Origin: Oscillospiraceae bacterium | GTDB lineage: Bacteria; Bacillota_A; Clostridia; Oscillospirales; Oscillospiraceae | Direction: 5' to 3' | NCBI GenBank assembly: GCA_017516785.1 | Contig: JAFXAV010000023.1 | Span: 1-55,734, forward strand | Length of the DNA: 55,734 bases | In this document: one piece after another, positions 31,697 to 38,909 of the stretch | Layout of the letters: each line of letters begins with the position of its first letter | Numbering within the stretch: position 1 is the first letter of the stretch | The notes under the pieces: generated by a model | Told to the model about the DNA's origin: nothing | Databases searched by the model: none | The model's input: only the letters and a program-made list of their open reading frames with translations | Position numbers and translations under genes: made by a program

Positions 31697-31734
31697 AAAG
31701 AATAGAACCCATTATGCTTTCGCATAACGGGTTC
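31697..31734 (-). terminator. Terminator of the BY-kinase operon
   Basis: GAACCCATTATGC (31705-31717) and GCATAACGGGTTC (31722-31734) pair with one mismatch. On the minus strand the stem is followed by TATTCTTT. Confidence 0.7.
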
Positions 31735-31743
31735 TTATTGCAC

Positions 31744-33174
31744 TTATTCGGATTTGCTCTTCTTTTCCTCGCCATAACCGTAGCCATAACCGTAGCCATA
31801 GCCATAACCATAGCCATAACCGTAATGGTAGCCGCCGGGACTGAGTCTGCCTTTCACACTGTTCAGGACGCAGCCGATGAGAGGCATGCCGCTGTCTGTC
31901 AGAAAGCGGGTGCCTTCCAGAATCTGATTGCTGGATGCATGGTCCTGACGAATGACCATAATACCGCAGTCAGCAGCATCGGCAAATTCGGACGTATCCG
32001 CCAGCAGCGAGCAGGGCGGCGTATCCAGAATCACATAGTCAAAAGCAGAACGCAATTTATTGAGTGTCTGATGAATCACCTTTTGGGACATTCTGAATCC
32101 GTTATTCCTGCCGAATGCCTTAGGTGCGATAACATAGAGATTCTTGTAAGAAGTACCGTAAAGCGCTGTTCTTTCTCCGGATTGACCGAGAGGAAGCTCT
32201 GCAACGGATCTGTCTTCATTCAGCTTAATGGCTTTACCCACAGAGGGATTAAAGGTATCGCAGTCAACCAGCAATACGCGCTTACCCTTTCGGGCAAAGG
32301 AGATTGCCATATTGGCAGCAATGGTAGTCTTGCCTTCACCGGGAATGGCGCTGGTAATCATCAGCACCTGCATATGCCGTTCAGACAGCTCCTTCTCCGT
32401 GCGCATATGAAGCATCCGGAAAGATTCCGAAAAACCAATGTTGCCCCTGTCCTTATAAATCAACGGACAATTCTGATCCTTATCCAGAACCTTTGTGGCA
32501 GGCACAAGACCAAGACAAGGGAAATTAAGCAGCTTTTTCAGCTGTTCCTCTGTGTGAATGGTGGTACGGGTCAATGCAATCAGAACAACAAACACAAGCC
32601 AGAGTACAAAACCGACAGCTGCACCTTTTATCAGACCTGCTTTCAGGCTGAAGGGATTAACAGGAACTGTGGGAACACCGGTCTGATCCATCACCACAAG
32701 ATTGGTGGGACCCACAACAAAATCCGCCACATCCGGATAGCAGGTAATCACGGCATTCAGCACATCCCATGCCCGCTGGGGATCCACATCCCGCACACTG
32801 ATGGTGAAAATATTGGAACTTTTCAAAACAGACGCGGAGACCGGAGGAATGGAGCTGACACCAAGATACTCACTGACCTTCTGCTGAAGGGCAGAACTGG
32901 TCAGCACATAGGGAAATGTTGCAGCCATCTGCTCTGCCACCTTGACATTATAGGATCTGACATCCGAGTAAAGGGTATTGCCGACCCGGACTGTAAAGGA
33001 TACTGATGCCTGATACACCGGGCGATAGGTCATATAGGAACGCAGACCAAAAACACCGGCAAAAAGCAGAACCAGCACCAGCGCCAGCAGCCAGAAACGG
33101 CGTGCGCAGCGCAGAATTGCAGCAGCCCGTTCGCCCAGATTGAGCTTGGGCATATTGTTTTCAATATGGTCCAT
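31744..33174 (-). CDS. Wzz-BY-kinase fusion with (GY)n tail
   Basis: About 476 aa. The N-terminal Wzz chain-length domain has membrane helices near residues 27-44 and 206-227. The C-terminal tyrosine autokinase domain has Walker A SAIPGEGKTT (near 280), Walker A' LLVDCDTFNP and Walker B YVILDTPP. The tail is YHYGYGYGYGYGYG and onward, then a charged EEKKSKSE end, giving about ten tyrosines as autophosphorylation sites. Such proteins control length and export of surface polysaccharides. The start at 33174 (GGAGG 7 bases upstream) follows the stop of the partner gene closely. The tail is encoded by a 6/12-base tandem repeat (about 31777-31830). Confidence 0.9.
   Translation of the reverse strand: MDHIENNMPKLNLGERAAAILRCARRFWLLALVLVLLFAGVFGLRSYMTYRPVYQASVSFTVRVGNTLYSDVRSYNVKVAEQMAATFPYVLTSSALQQKVSEYLGVSSIPPVSASVLKSSNIFTISVRDVDPQRAWDVLNAVITCYPDVADFVVGPTNLVVMDQTGVPTVPVNPFSLKAGLIKGAAVGFVLWLVFVVLIALTRTTIHTEEQLKKLLNFPCLGLVPATKVLDKDQNCPLIYKDRGNIGFSESFRMLHMRTEKELSERHMQVLMITSAIPGEGKTTIAANMAISFARKGKRVLLVDCDTFNPSVGKAIKLNEDRSVAELPLGQSGERTALYGTSYKNLYVIAPKAFGRNNGFRMSQKVIHQTLNKLRSAFDYVILDTPPCSLLADTSEFADAADCGIMVIRQDHASSNQILEGTRFLTDSGMPLIGCVLNSVKGRLSPGGYHYGYGYGYGYGYGYGYGYGEEKKSKSE
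31777..31830 (-). repeat. Tandem repeat encoding the (GY)n tail
   Basis: Repeated CCATAACCGTAG-like units, read on the plus strand, encode alternating Gly and Tyr on the minus strand. Unit length (6 or 12 bases) is a multiple of three, so gain or loss of units keeps the frame. Confidence 0.85.
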
Positions 33175-33176
33175 CA

Positions 33177-34676
33177 TCAATCCTCCTGCTGAACGTCGGC
33201 AGATGCATAAGCACCATATTTTCCATATTTTCCATATTTTCCGTATTTACCGTACTTGTTGTATTTGCCGTAGCTGCCGTACAGGGTATAGGGATTCTGA
33301 TAACCCTCGCCGGAGGAGATGAAGGTGGAATACACATTGTTCAGAACGCAGCCAAGAAGCTTTGCTTTGCCGCTGCTGAGGACTTCAATGGCATGATTCA
33401 GCGCATCAGCCGTGGCGCAGTTCTGCCGGACAACCAGCAGACTGGCATCCGCATATTCCATCATGCACTCAGAATCACTTGCAACAGACATGGGTGGCAG
33501 ATCAACGATCACAAAATCATACTGCAATCTTGCCTGTTCAATCAGATTGTTCATACCTTCAGAACTGATCAGATCGCCTGCGGTCTGTGCAGGAACTTTC
33601 TTGGCACAGAGCACGTGAAGACGGCTGAGACGATCCTGAATGACCGCATCCCGAAGCAATGCATTTCCAAGGATGACATCCTGCACACTGGCTTGAGGCT
33701 TACCCAAATCCATAATCTTGCGGCAGGCGGGCTTACGGAAGTCGCAGTCAATCAGAAGCACCTTGCTGTACTTTTTGGACATTGCCAGGGCCAGATTGAC
33801 AGCCACCGTGGATTTTCCCTCATTTTCCATGACACTGGTGACCATCATGACCCGCTTGCCCCGCATATGCTGTTCCACCCGGCGGCGAAGCTTGCCCATA
33901 GTGGAAACATACTGGAACCCAGCTTCGGGTCTGGTGATCAGAATGCTCTTGTTGCGGCGCTTGATCCAGTCTTCAAAAGTTTTACTCTTGATTTCATGAT
34001 GAATCTCGCCGAGGCACCAGCAATTAAGCTTCTTTTTAGCTTCTCTGCGGCTTCGGACGGAATTTCGTGCAAAGGAGAAAAACAGCACCATAACTGCCAT
34101 GGCGGCTGCGGAAAGAATGGCCGCACGCGCCATAACTGCCATGGGATTCCGGCTGTTGGCAGGTCCGACAGGTACTGCAGGATGCTGCAGAACTTCCAGG
34201 GAAATATCTCCCATCAAATTGTAGGTAACGGTTCCATGGTGTTCAATTATCGCCTGGGTCACCAGAAATGCCGTTCTGGGATCCCGTGCATCAACCCGAA
34301 GACTCATCAGATTGGTGGAGCCAACAGCGGATGCGGAAATGCTGCCGTTGAACTCAGTCATTCCCAGCTCATCCATGATGGTCTTTCTCATCAGCGAACT
34401 GTTCATTACTTCTGTGAAAACAGAAGCAAGTTCGCTGGTAGCAGTCAGATTGTTAAAAACCGTGCTGTTATTTCCCCGGGTAGTAACAACCAGAGTCGCC
34501 TTGGACTGGTAGACCGGAGTATAGTTTGAATCGCTGATGATGTAGGCGCAGACACCCACCATCACAGCAACAACCAGAATCATAAACCATCGCCGAAGTA
34601 CATCCAATATCAAAACAATCGGATCATAGGTCAGCAATTCCTGATCTGACATCTGAAATTGTTCAGAATTATTCAT
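33177..34676 (-). CDS. Wzz-BY-kinase fusion with (GKY)n tail
   Basis: 499 aa. Wzz domain with membrane helices near residues 28-47 and 181-203. The kinase domain has Walker A SVMENEGKST (281-290), Walker A' LLIDCDFRKPA (308-318) and Walker B FVIVDLPPM. The tail YGKYNKYGKYGKYGKYG near residues 466-485 is a basic, Tyr-rich repeat, followed by an acidic QQED end. Both this and the downstream paralogue keep all nucleotide-binding motifs. They differ in tail charge, which might allow cross-interaction (inference). GGAGG lies 6 bases before the ATG. It is the second gene of a three-gene operon. Confidence 0.9.
   Translation of the reverse strand: MNNSEQFQMSDQELLTYDPIVLILDVLRRWFMILVVAVMVGVCAYIISDSNYTPVYQSKATLVVTTRGNNSTVFNNLTATSELASVFTEVMNSSLMRKTIMDELGMTEFNGSISASAVGSTNLMSLRVDARDPRTAFLVTQAIIEHHGTVTYNLMGDISLEVLQHPAVPVGPANSRNPMAVMARAAILSAAAMAVMVLFFSFARNSVRSRREAKKKLNCWCLGEIHHEIKSKTFEDWIKRRNKSILITRPEAGFQYVSTMGKLRRRVEQHMRGKRVMMVTSVMENEGKSTVAVNLALAMSKKYSKVLLIDCDFRKPACRKIMDLGKPQASVQDVILGNALLRDAVIQDRLSRLHVLCAKKVPAQTAGDLISSEGMNNLIEQARLQYDFVIVDLPPMSVASDSECMMEYADASLLVVRQNCATADALNHAIEVLSSGKAKLLGCVLNNVYSTFISSGEGYQNPYTLYGSYGKYNKYGKYGKYGKYGKYGAYASADVQQED
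33205..33262 (-). repeat. Tandem 9-base repeat encoding the (GKY)n tail
   Basis: Units such as CCATATTTT and CCGTATTTA, read on the plus strand, encode repeated Gly-Lys-Tyr (with one Asn-Lys-Tyr) on the minus strand. The 9-base period preserves frame. Confidence 0.82.
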
Positions 34677-34689
34677 TACTGCCCTCCTG

Positions 34690-35538
34690 TTACTCTACAA
34701 CGACAATCAGCATCGTGTATCCGGTGTAAATCATCTGTCCGACAATTCGTGTTGCCGTATAGGTTACAGGATATACACCGGGCTGACTGGTATTCACACT
34801 GCCGTTAATTTTCATACTTACATCATCCGGAATGCTTCCGGACAGACTGATATCCCTGCCGGAATGAGAAAAAGTGGAAAGATAGGATTCCGGGCGGAAG
34901 GTATCATGGCTGTCCAGATACACGATATACTCCTTCAGTTCCAGCTTTCCGTTGTACTTATCGGCAGAGTAGACTTCTACAGGCAGAACCAGTTTCACCG
35001 TATCGCCGATGGAATTATAAACCCGGAATTCAATTTCATGCTTGCCAATGGTGCTCAGACTTCCGTTATTGCTGACAATTGTGGCGCGAATGCGGCGCTG
35101 GACATCCCCGTCAAAAACATCCTCCGCACCCACATAATCCAGGATATCGATGTTGCCTGCGAAAGCCAGAGATCTGCTCAGCGTAAACACCGGGGAATGA
35201 TAATCCTCATAGCAAACCTGCCGGGTAGCCTTGCTCACATTGCCGGACTTATCAAAAGCAGCATAGGTAACGGCAATATGATTTCCTTCGCCTAGACCGT
35301 AGATTTTTTCAACAATCAAAGAATCGGTCACATCGCCATCCCGATTGTCCCGCGCCGTAACACCATCCAGCAGCACAGATTCCGGATCCTTCACGGAAAT
35401 AACCAGGTCCTCTTCAGGAATCAGAATCTCAGGACCTTTGGAATCCGTCACCATGCCGGTATACATTCTGTAACCCATGAAAATGGCTGCAGCAAGAATC
35501 AGCACCAGACATTGAAAAATAATAGCTTTTTTCTTCAA
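34690..35538 (-). CDS. Membrane-anchored beta-sandwich (Ig/DUF5011-like) protein
   Basis: About 282 aa. The TTG start at 35538 has GGAGG 9 bases upstream. KKKAIIFQCLVLILAAAIFMGY is a single N-terminal membrane anchor (written here from residue 2; 22 residues split as KKKAIIFQCLV and LILAAAIFMGY). The outside part holds two or three beta-rich repeats. GVTARDNRDGDVTDSL and AAFDKSGNVSKATRQV are typical of DUF5011/HYR-like Ig domains, and GVYPVTYTAT closes the last. No enzyme motif is seen. It is the first gene of the BY-kinase operon, so it may be a surface partner of the polysaccharide or kinase system. Confidence 0.75.
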   Translation of the reverse strand: MKKKAIIFQCLVLILAAAIFMGYRMYTGMVTDSKGPEILIPEEDLVISVKDPESVLLDGVTARDNRDGDVTDSLIVEKIYGLGEGNHIAVTYAAFDKSGNVSKATRQVCYEDYHSPVFTLSRSLAFAGNIDILDYVGAEDVFDGDVQRRIRATIVSNNGSLSTIGKHEIEFRVYNSIGDTVKLVLPVEVYSADKYNGKLELKEYIVYLDSHDTFRPESYLSTFSHSGRDISLSGSIPDDVSMKINGSVNTSQPGVYPVTYTATRIVGQMIYTGYTMLIVVVE

Positions 35539-35561
35539 AATGAGTACCCTCCAATAAAAGG

Positions 35562-35580
35562 ATATGTCAAAAGGACATAT
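35562..35580. promoter_or_regulatory. Inverted repeat in the BY-kinase operon leader
   Basis: ATATGTC (35562-35568) and GACATAT (35574-35580) are separated by five bases. The repeat lies between the promoter at 35597 and the first gene and is a candidate operator. Confidence 0.5.
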
Positions 35581-35596
35581 TATCACATTTTATGCT

Positions 35597-35625
35597 ATTA
35601 TAATGCATCCTCAAAGAAAAGTAAA
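35597..35625 (-). promoter_or_regulatory. Promoter of the BY-kinase operon
   Basis: On the minus strand, TTTACT (35625-35620), a 17-base spacer and TATAAT (35602-35597). Confidence 0.78.
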
Positions 35626-35634
35626 CATCCAGAG

Positions 35635-35668
35635 AATAAAAAAGTTCCCCGGATAAACCGGGGAACTT
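35635..35668 (-). terminator. Terminator of the oxidoreductase-flavin reductase operon
   Basis: AAGTTCCCCGG and CCGGGGAACTT (about 35642-35668) pair. On the minus strand they are followed by TTTTTTATT. Confidence 0.85.
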
Positions 35669-35673
35669 CCGCA

Positions 35674-36651
35674 TTATTCACTTTTTTCCTGAGGATAAAC
35701 CATACCCCAGGATTTCCGGATGGAATCCATCAGATCCATTACCCAGACAGTGGTATCCATAGGCATAGAGGCGCTTTCCAGCTCCCCTGCCCGGATCCGT
35801 TCAGCCGCTTCAATAAACTCATATTCATAGCCACTGATCTGCTTGGGAACATCATAATGAGCCAGCAGGCAGTCATTGTCATCGTAGACAGAAATGGACT
35901 GGGGATTGTTGATATTTTCAACCACCACATAACCCTTTTCGCCGTGAATAATGCCCTTGCGGTCAGAGCGGGCATAGATGCTGTGGGTCAGCACAGCCAT
36001 ACGGCCATCGGCATAGAAAATGGTAATGGTCTCCATAGCGTCCACGCCGGTGTCGGTAAACTGGACGGAAGTTTCAACACTTTCAATATCATCGCCAAAG
36101 TGCATCAGCGCAAAGTTCAGGCCGTAAATACCGATATCCAGCAGCGCACCACCCGCAAGCTCCGGTCTCATGATACGCTCCTTGTTGCTGATGGCATAGG
36201 AAAGATTGGCAGTCAGAGTATTGACCTTACCGATGATGCCGCTTGCCAGCACATCGTCGATCATTTTCCGGGAAGGCATATAGCGGGTCCAGATGGCTTC
36301 TGCCACATAGACGCCCTTTTCCTTTGCGTATGCCTGAATTTTTCTGGCCTGATCCGCATTCATGGTAAATGCCTTTTCACAGAGGATGGGTTTGCCGTAG
36401 TCGATGCAGAGCTTCATATGCTCATAGTGGTGGGAATGGGGCGTTGCTACATATACCAGCTCCACTTCAGGATCCTGAAGCATTTCTTCATAGCTGCCGT
36501 AGGCCTTTTCAAAGCCATACTGGGCGGCAAATGCCTGGGCACGGCCAAGATCACGGGCTGCAACTGCATAACAGGTGACGTTTTCCATTTCTCTCAGGGT
36601 TTCTGCCAGAAGGACTGCAATGCGTCCCGCACCAATAAAACCAACTTTCAT
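35674..36651 (-). CDS. Gfo/Idh/MocA family oxidoreductase
   Basis: 325 aa. The N-terminal Rossmann fold begins MKVGFIGAGRIAVLLAETL, with VYVATPHSHHYEHMKLCIDYG and the EKP-like motif CEKAFTMN (Ala in place of the usual Pro). The C-terminal domain contains GGALLDIGIYGLNFALMHFG, which carries the conserved active-site region. Members oxidise or reduce sugars, inositols or dihydrodiols with NAD(P). The substrate cannot be read here. It is downstream of the flavin reductase gene in one operon (gap 20 bases). Confidence 0.9.
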   Translation of the reverse strand: MKVGFIGAGRIAVLLAETLREMENVTCYAVAARDLGRAQAFAAQYGFEKAYGSYEEMLQDPEVELVYVATPHSHHYEHMKLCIDYGKPILCEKAFTMNADQARKIQAYAKEKGVYVAEAIWTRYMPSRKMIDDVLASGIIGKVNTLTANLSYAISNKERIMRPELAGGALLDIGIYGLNFALMHFGDDIESVETSVQFTDTGVDAMETITIFYADGRMAVLTHSIYARSDRKGIIHGEKGYVVVENINNPQSISVYDDNDCLLAHYDVPKQISGYEYEFIEAAERIRAGELESASMPMDTTVWVMDLMDSIRKSWGMVYPQEKSE

Positions 36652-36671
36652 ATCTGTTCCCCTTTCTTATC

Positions 36672-37211
36672 TTATTCTTCAATCAGATAGGCATTGACGA
36701 TCTCGCCATAGTATGCAATGTGATAATCCCGGGTCTCACCGCTGAAAATGGGTTCATCTGCCGCAGGATAATACCGGGAGATGATGTCTTCCGGAATGGA
36801 ATTCAAATCCTCTTTCTGAACATAAATCACTTTGCATTCCAGAGTCAGAGGCAGTTCCTTGATACCGGGAACAGAAATACTGACAGGCTCTTCCAAGGTC
36901 AGATTCATGTCTGCAATTTTATCCGTATCCCGTCCGGATTTGGTGCCGCAGTAGCCAAGAATCCTGGAATCCACTGCGCCCACAGGTACATTGACGGTAA
37001 ATTCGCCGTTTGCATCCAGCATGGCCCGGGTATGGCGGCTCTCCCGGATATAACCCACAAAAATAGGCTTGCCCCACTGGATACCGATGGTACCCCAGCC
37101 GATGGTCATGGTGTTGACCTTGCCATCTGCCTTGGTGGTCATCAGGATACCCTTCGGCATTGCCTTGATGATATCCCCTGCGTAATCAAATGCGTTGATG
37201 GTTTTCTTCAT
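36672..37211 (-). CDS. Flavin reductase family protein (FMN-binding split barrel)
   Basis: 179 aa. MPKGILMTTKADGKVNTMTIGW (22 residues, read as MPKGILMTT and KVNTMTIGWG), then PIFVGYIRESRHTRAMLD and FTVNVPVGAVD fit the flavin reductase/FMN-binding split-barrel family. GTKSGRDTDKIADMNL follows. It reduces or carries flavin in the cytoplasm, and its partner is unknown. The start at 37211 has GGAGG 8 bases upstream. The frame stays open much further upstream, but that extension lies antisense to the esterase gene and is not coding. Confidence 0.88.
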   Translation of the reverse strand: MKKTINAFDYAGDIIKAMPKGILMTTKADGKVNTMTIGWGTIGIQWGKPIFVGYIRESRHTRAMLDANGEFTVNVPVGAVDSRILGYCGTKSGRDTDKIADMNLTLEEPVSISVPGIKELPLTLECKVIYVQKEDLNSIPEDIISRYYPAADEPIFSGETRDYHIAYYGEIVNAYLIEE

Positions 37212-37284
37212 TGAATCACCCTCCTTGTTTTCTGATATTTTACCATGGATTGGTTGCCAATGCAACGAAAGGAAACGTGATTCC

Positions 37285-37313
37285 TTGACTTTTTCAAAAT
37301 AACATAATATCAT
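37285..37313 (+). promoter_or_regulatory. Promoter of the esterase gene
   Basis: TTGACT (37285-37290), a 17-base spacer and TATCAT (37308-37313). Confidence 0.72.
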
Positions 37314-37343
37314 AAATCCATTAGAACCAAAGGAGTAGTATCT

Positions 37344-38231
37344 ATGAATCCCTTTGTACAAAAACAGCTCAAAAAAGTGGGTTCCATGCTGGACCGCTGG
37401 ATGGAGCGCAGAGCAACGGAAGTCATTTTCTCCGACAATGTGGCGGTGATTTCCGATATTCCCTACATTGACAGCGGAAAGCGCTGCCATATGCTGGATA
37501 TCTACCGTCCGAAAAATGCTGCCGCTCCCCTGCCGGTGATTGTGGATTTCCACGGCGGCGGTATGGTGCTTTGCACCAAGGAAGTCAACCGTCCCTTCTG
37601 CACAGAGCTGGCAAAGCGGGGATTTCTGGTATTCTGTGTGGACTATCCCCTGGTACCGGATACGGATATTCCTGGAATCCTCTCGGATGTTTCCTGTAGC
37701 ATGGACTTTGTGGACACCCTCATTGAACAGTACGGCGGCGACCGAAATCGGGTCTATCAGGTAGGCGACAGCGCCGGCGCTTTCCTGAGCATTTATGCCG
37801 TGGCAGCACAAAAAAATCCTGCCATTGCAGAGGCAGGCGGTTTTACCGCTTCCAGCCTTCCTGTCAAAGCGCTGGGTCTGATCAGCGGCATGTTCTATAC
37901 CACGCTGAATGATACCTCCTGTATGTTCCTGAGAAAGGATTTTTACGGCAAGAACTGGAAGCGCCATCCCATGAGCCGATTCTATAATCCAGCTGCTGTG
38001 GAGCTTGCGGGCAATCTTCCCCCCTGTTTTCTGGTCACCTCCGGTGCCGACAGTTTGCATTTGTACACCATGAAATTCCATAAAGGTCTGACCACTGCGG
38101 GTACGCCCTGTGAACTTCTGGATTTCCCCCTGAACAAAGAACTGGCCCACGATTTTGTGGTCACCAAGCCGGAAAAGGAAGAATCCCAGCAAGCCATCAA
38201 CCGAATAATTGAATTTCTTCTGAAATCATAA
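37344..38231 (+). CDS. Alpha/beta hydrolase, hormone-sensitive-lipase-like esterase
   Basis: 295 aa. The oxyanion-hole motif is DFHGGGMVLCT, the nucleophile elbow is GDSAGAFLS (GxSxG), the acid is in TSGADSLHL and the His is in LAHDFVV, so the triad is complete. The family hydrolyses short acyl esters or xenobiotic esters. No signal peptide is visible. It is monocistronic, with its own promoter at 37285. Its stop codon lies at the edge of a perfect hairpin that begins the hairpin cluster at 38230. Confidence 0.9.
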   Translation: MNPFVQKQLKKVGSMLDRWMERRATEVIFSDNVAVISDIPYIDSGKRCHMLDIYRPKNAAAPLPVIVDFHGGGMVLCTKEVNRPFCTELAKRGFLVFCVDYPLVPDTDIPGILSDVSCSMDFVDTLIEQYGGDRNRVYQVGDSAGAFLSIYAVAAQKNPAIAEAGGFTASSLPVKALGLISGMFYTTLNDTSCMFLRKDFYGKNWKRHPMSRFYNPAAVELAGNLPPCFLVTSGADSLHLYTMKFHKGLTTAGTPCELLDFPLNKELAHDFVVTKPEKEESQQAINRIIEFLLKS

Positions 38232-38358
38232 CCACTAGTAAACTAGTGGTTTGCTCAGCCCCTATAAGGGTCAACTCTTGCTGACCCCTAAAGGGGTCTC
38301 GAAGGCGACTATCGCATCACTATCACAGGCAGCCACTAAAAGTGGCTGCTTGTTTTTG
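38230..38358. repeat. Cluster of four hairpins next to an IS relic
   Basis: Perfect arms AACCACTAGT/ACTAGTGGTT (38230-38251), CCCT/AGGG (38260-38270), GACCCCT/AGGGGTC (38283-38298) and GCAGCCACT/AGTGGCTGC (38329-38349). The last is followed by TTGTTTTTG. The first can terminate the esterase transcript. Together they resemble the subterminal hairpins of IS200/IS605 ends. Confidence 0.6.
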
Positions 38359-38360
38359 CC

Positions 38361-38472
38361 TTACTTATTTCGTTCACCCGTAAACGGGTCTGCAAACTCC
38401 TTTAGTGATATCTGGTCCTTTGTGTAATCTTCTTCGAGCTGTTTTTTGATATAGTTTGCAATTAGCTTTTCA
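38361..38472 (-). pseudogene. C-terminal fragment of an IS200/IS605-like TnpA
   Basis: A short open stretch on the minus strand ends EEDYTKDQISLKEFADPFTG plus ERNK and a stop. It resembles the C-terminus of Y1-type (HUH) transposases, where a DPFTG-like ending is common. No start or catalytic HUH/Tyr part is present. The upstream side is joined to an IS3 fragment. The assignment rests on recall of the ending and is tentative. Confidence 0.45.
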
Positions 38473-38839
38473 TGCTATTGTCATATAGGTCCCGAATCAT
38501 GGACAAGTGCAGCACACCTTCCTTGGTATGGATATAGGAAATATCCGTGACCCATTTGGCATTTGGTCTGTCTGCCCGGAACTGCCGCTTCAGTAGATTT
38601 TCGTATTTGTGCATCTGCTGACCAAGATTGACCCACTTCCTATAACGGCGGATCTCTGACAGTAGACCATACTTTTTCATAATTCTCAGTACAGTTTTCG
38701 GGTTTCTATGGATATTTCTGTCTCTCAGCCACTTCCAAACCCGTCTGTAGCCGTAGGTCTTGTCTGTCCTGTTCTGACATTCTTCTATTGGTATATCTTC
38801 GTTTGCCCATAATGATATCCCCCTGTTGTAGTTATTATC
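38462..38839 (-). pseudogene. Truncated IS3-family transposase (OrfB/rve) fragment
   Basis: The minus-strand frame is open from about 38839 and contains KTYGYRRVWKWLRDR, KTVLRIMKKYGL and the start of the integrase core, WVTDISYIHTKEG (first catalytic Asp), then LYDNS. It stops after about 125 codons. The second Asp and the Glu of the DDE triad are missing. The 5' end lacks a start, and the 3' end runs into an IS200-like fragment. It is therefore an inactive relic, 3'-truncated by a deletion or nested insertion. Confidence 0.8.
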
Positions 38840-38909
38840 CTACATCAGGGGGGGATTTTGTCTATTGTCCAGTTCTACTGGTTCAGTTCAGAAAAGTCAG
38901 GGGTTTTTC

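Noticed and set aside
31777..33262. Short regular repeats that might be taken for a CRISPR array
   Set aside because: The units are 6-12 bases with no unique spacers, and they encode Tyr-rich tails in frame.
37212..38192. Upstream extension of the flavin reductase frame to about 506 codons
   Set aside because: The extension lies antisense to the esterase gene. A GGAGG ribosome site and the family start fit ATG 37211.
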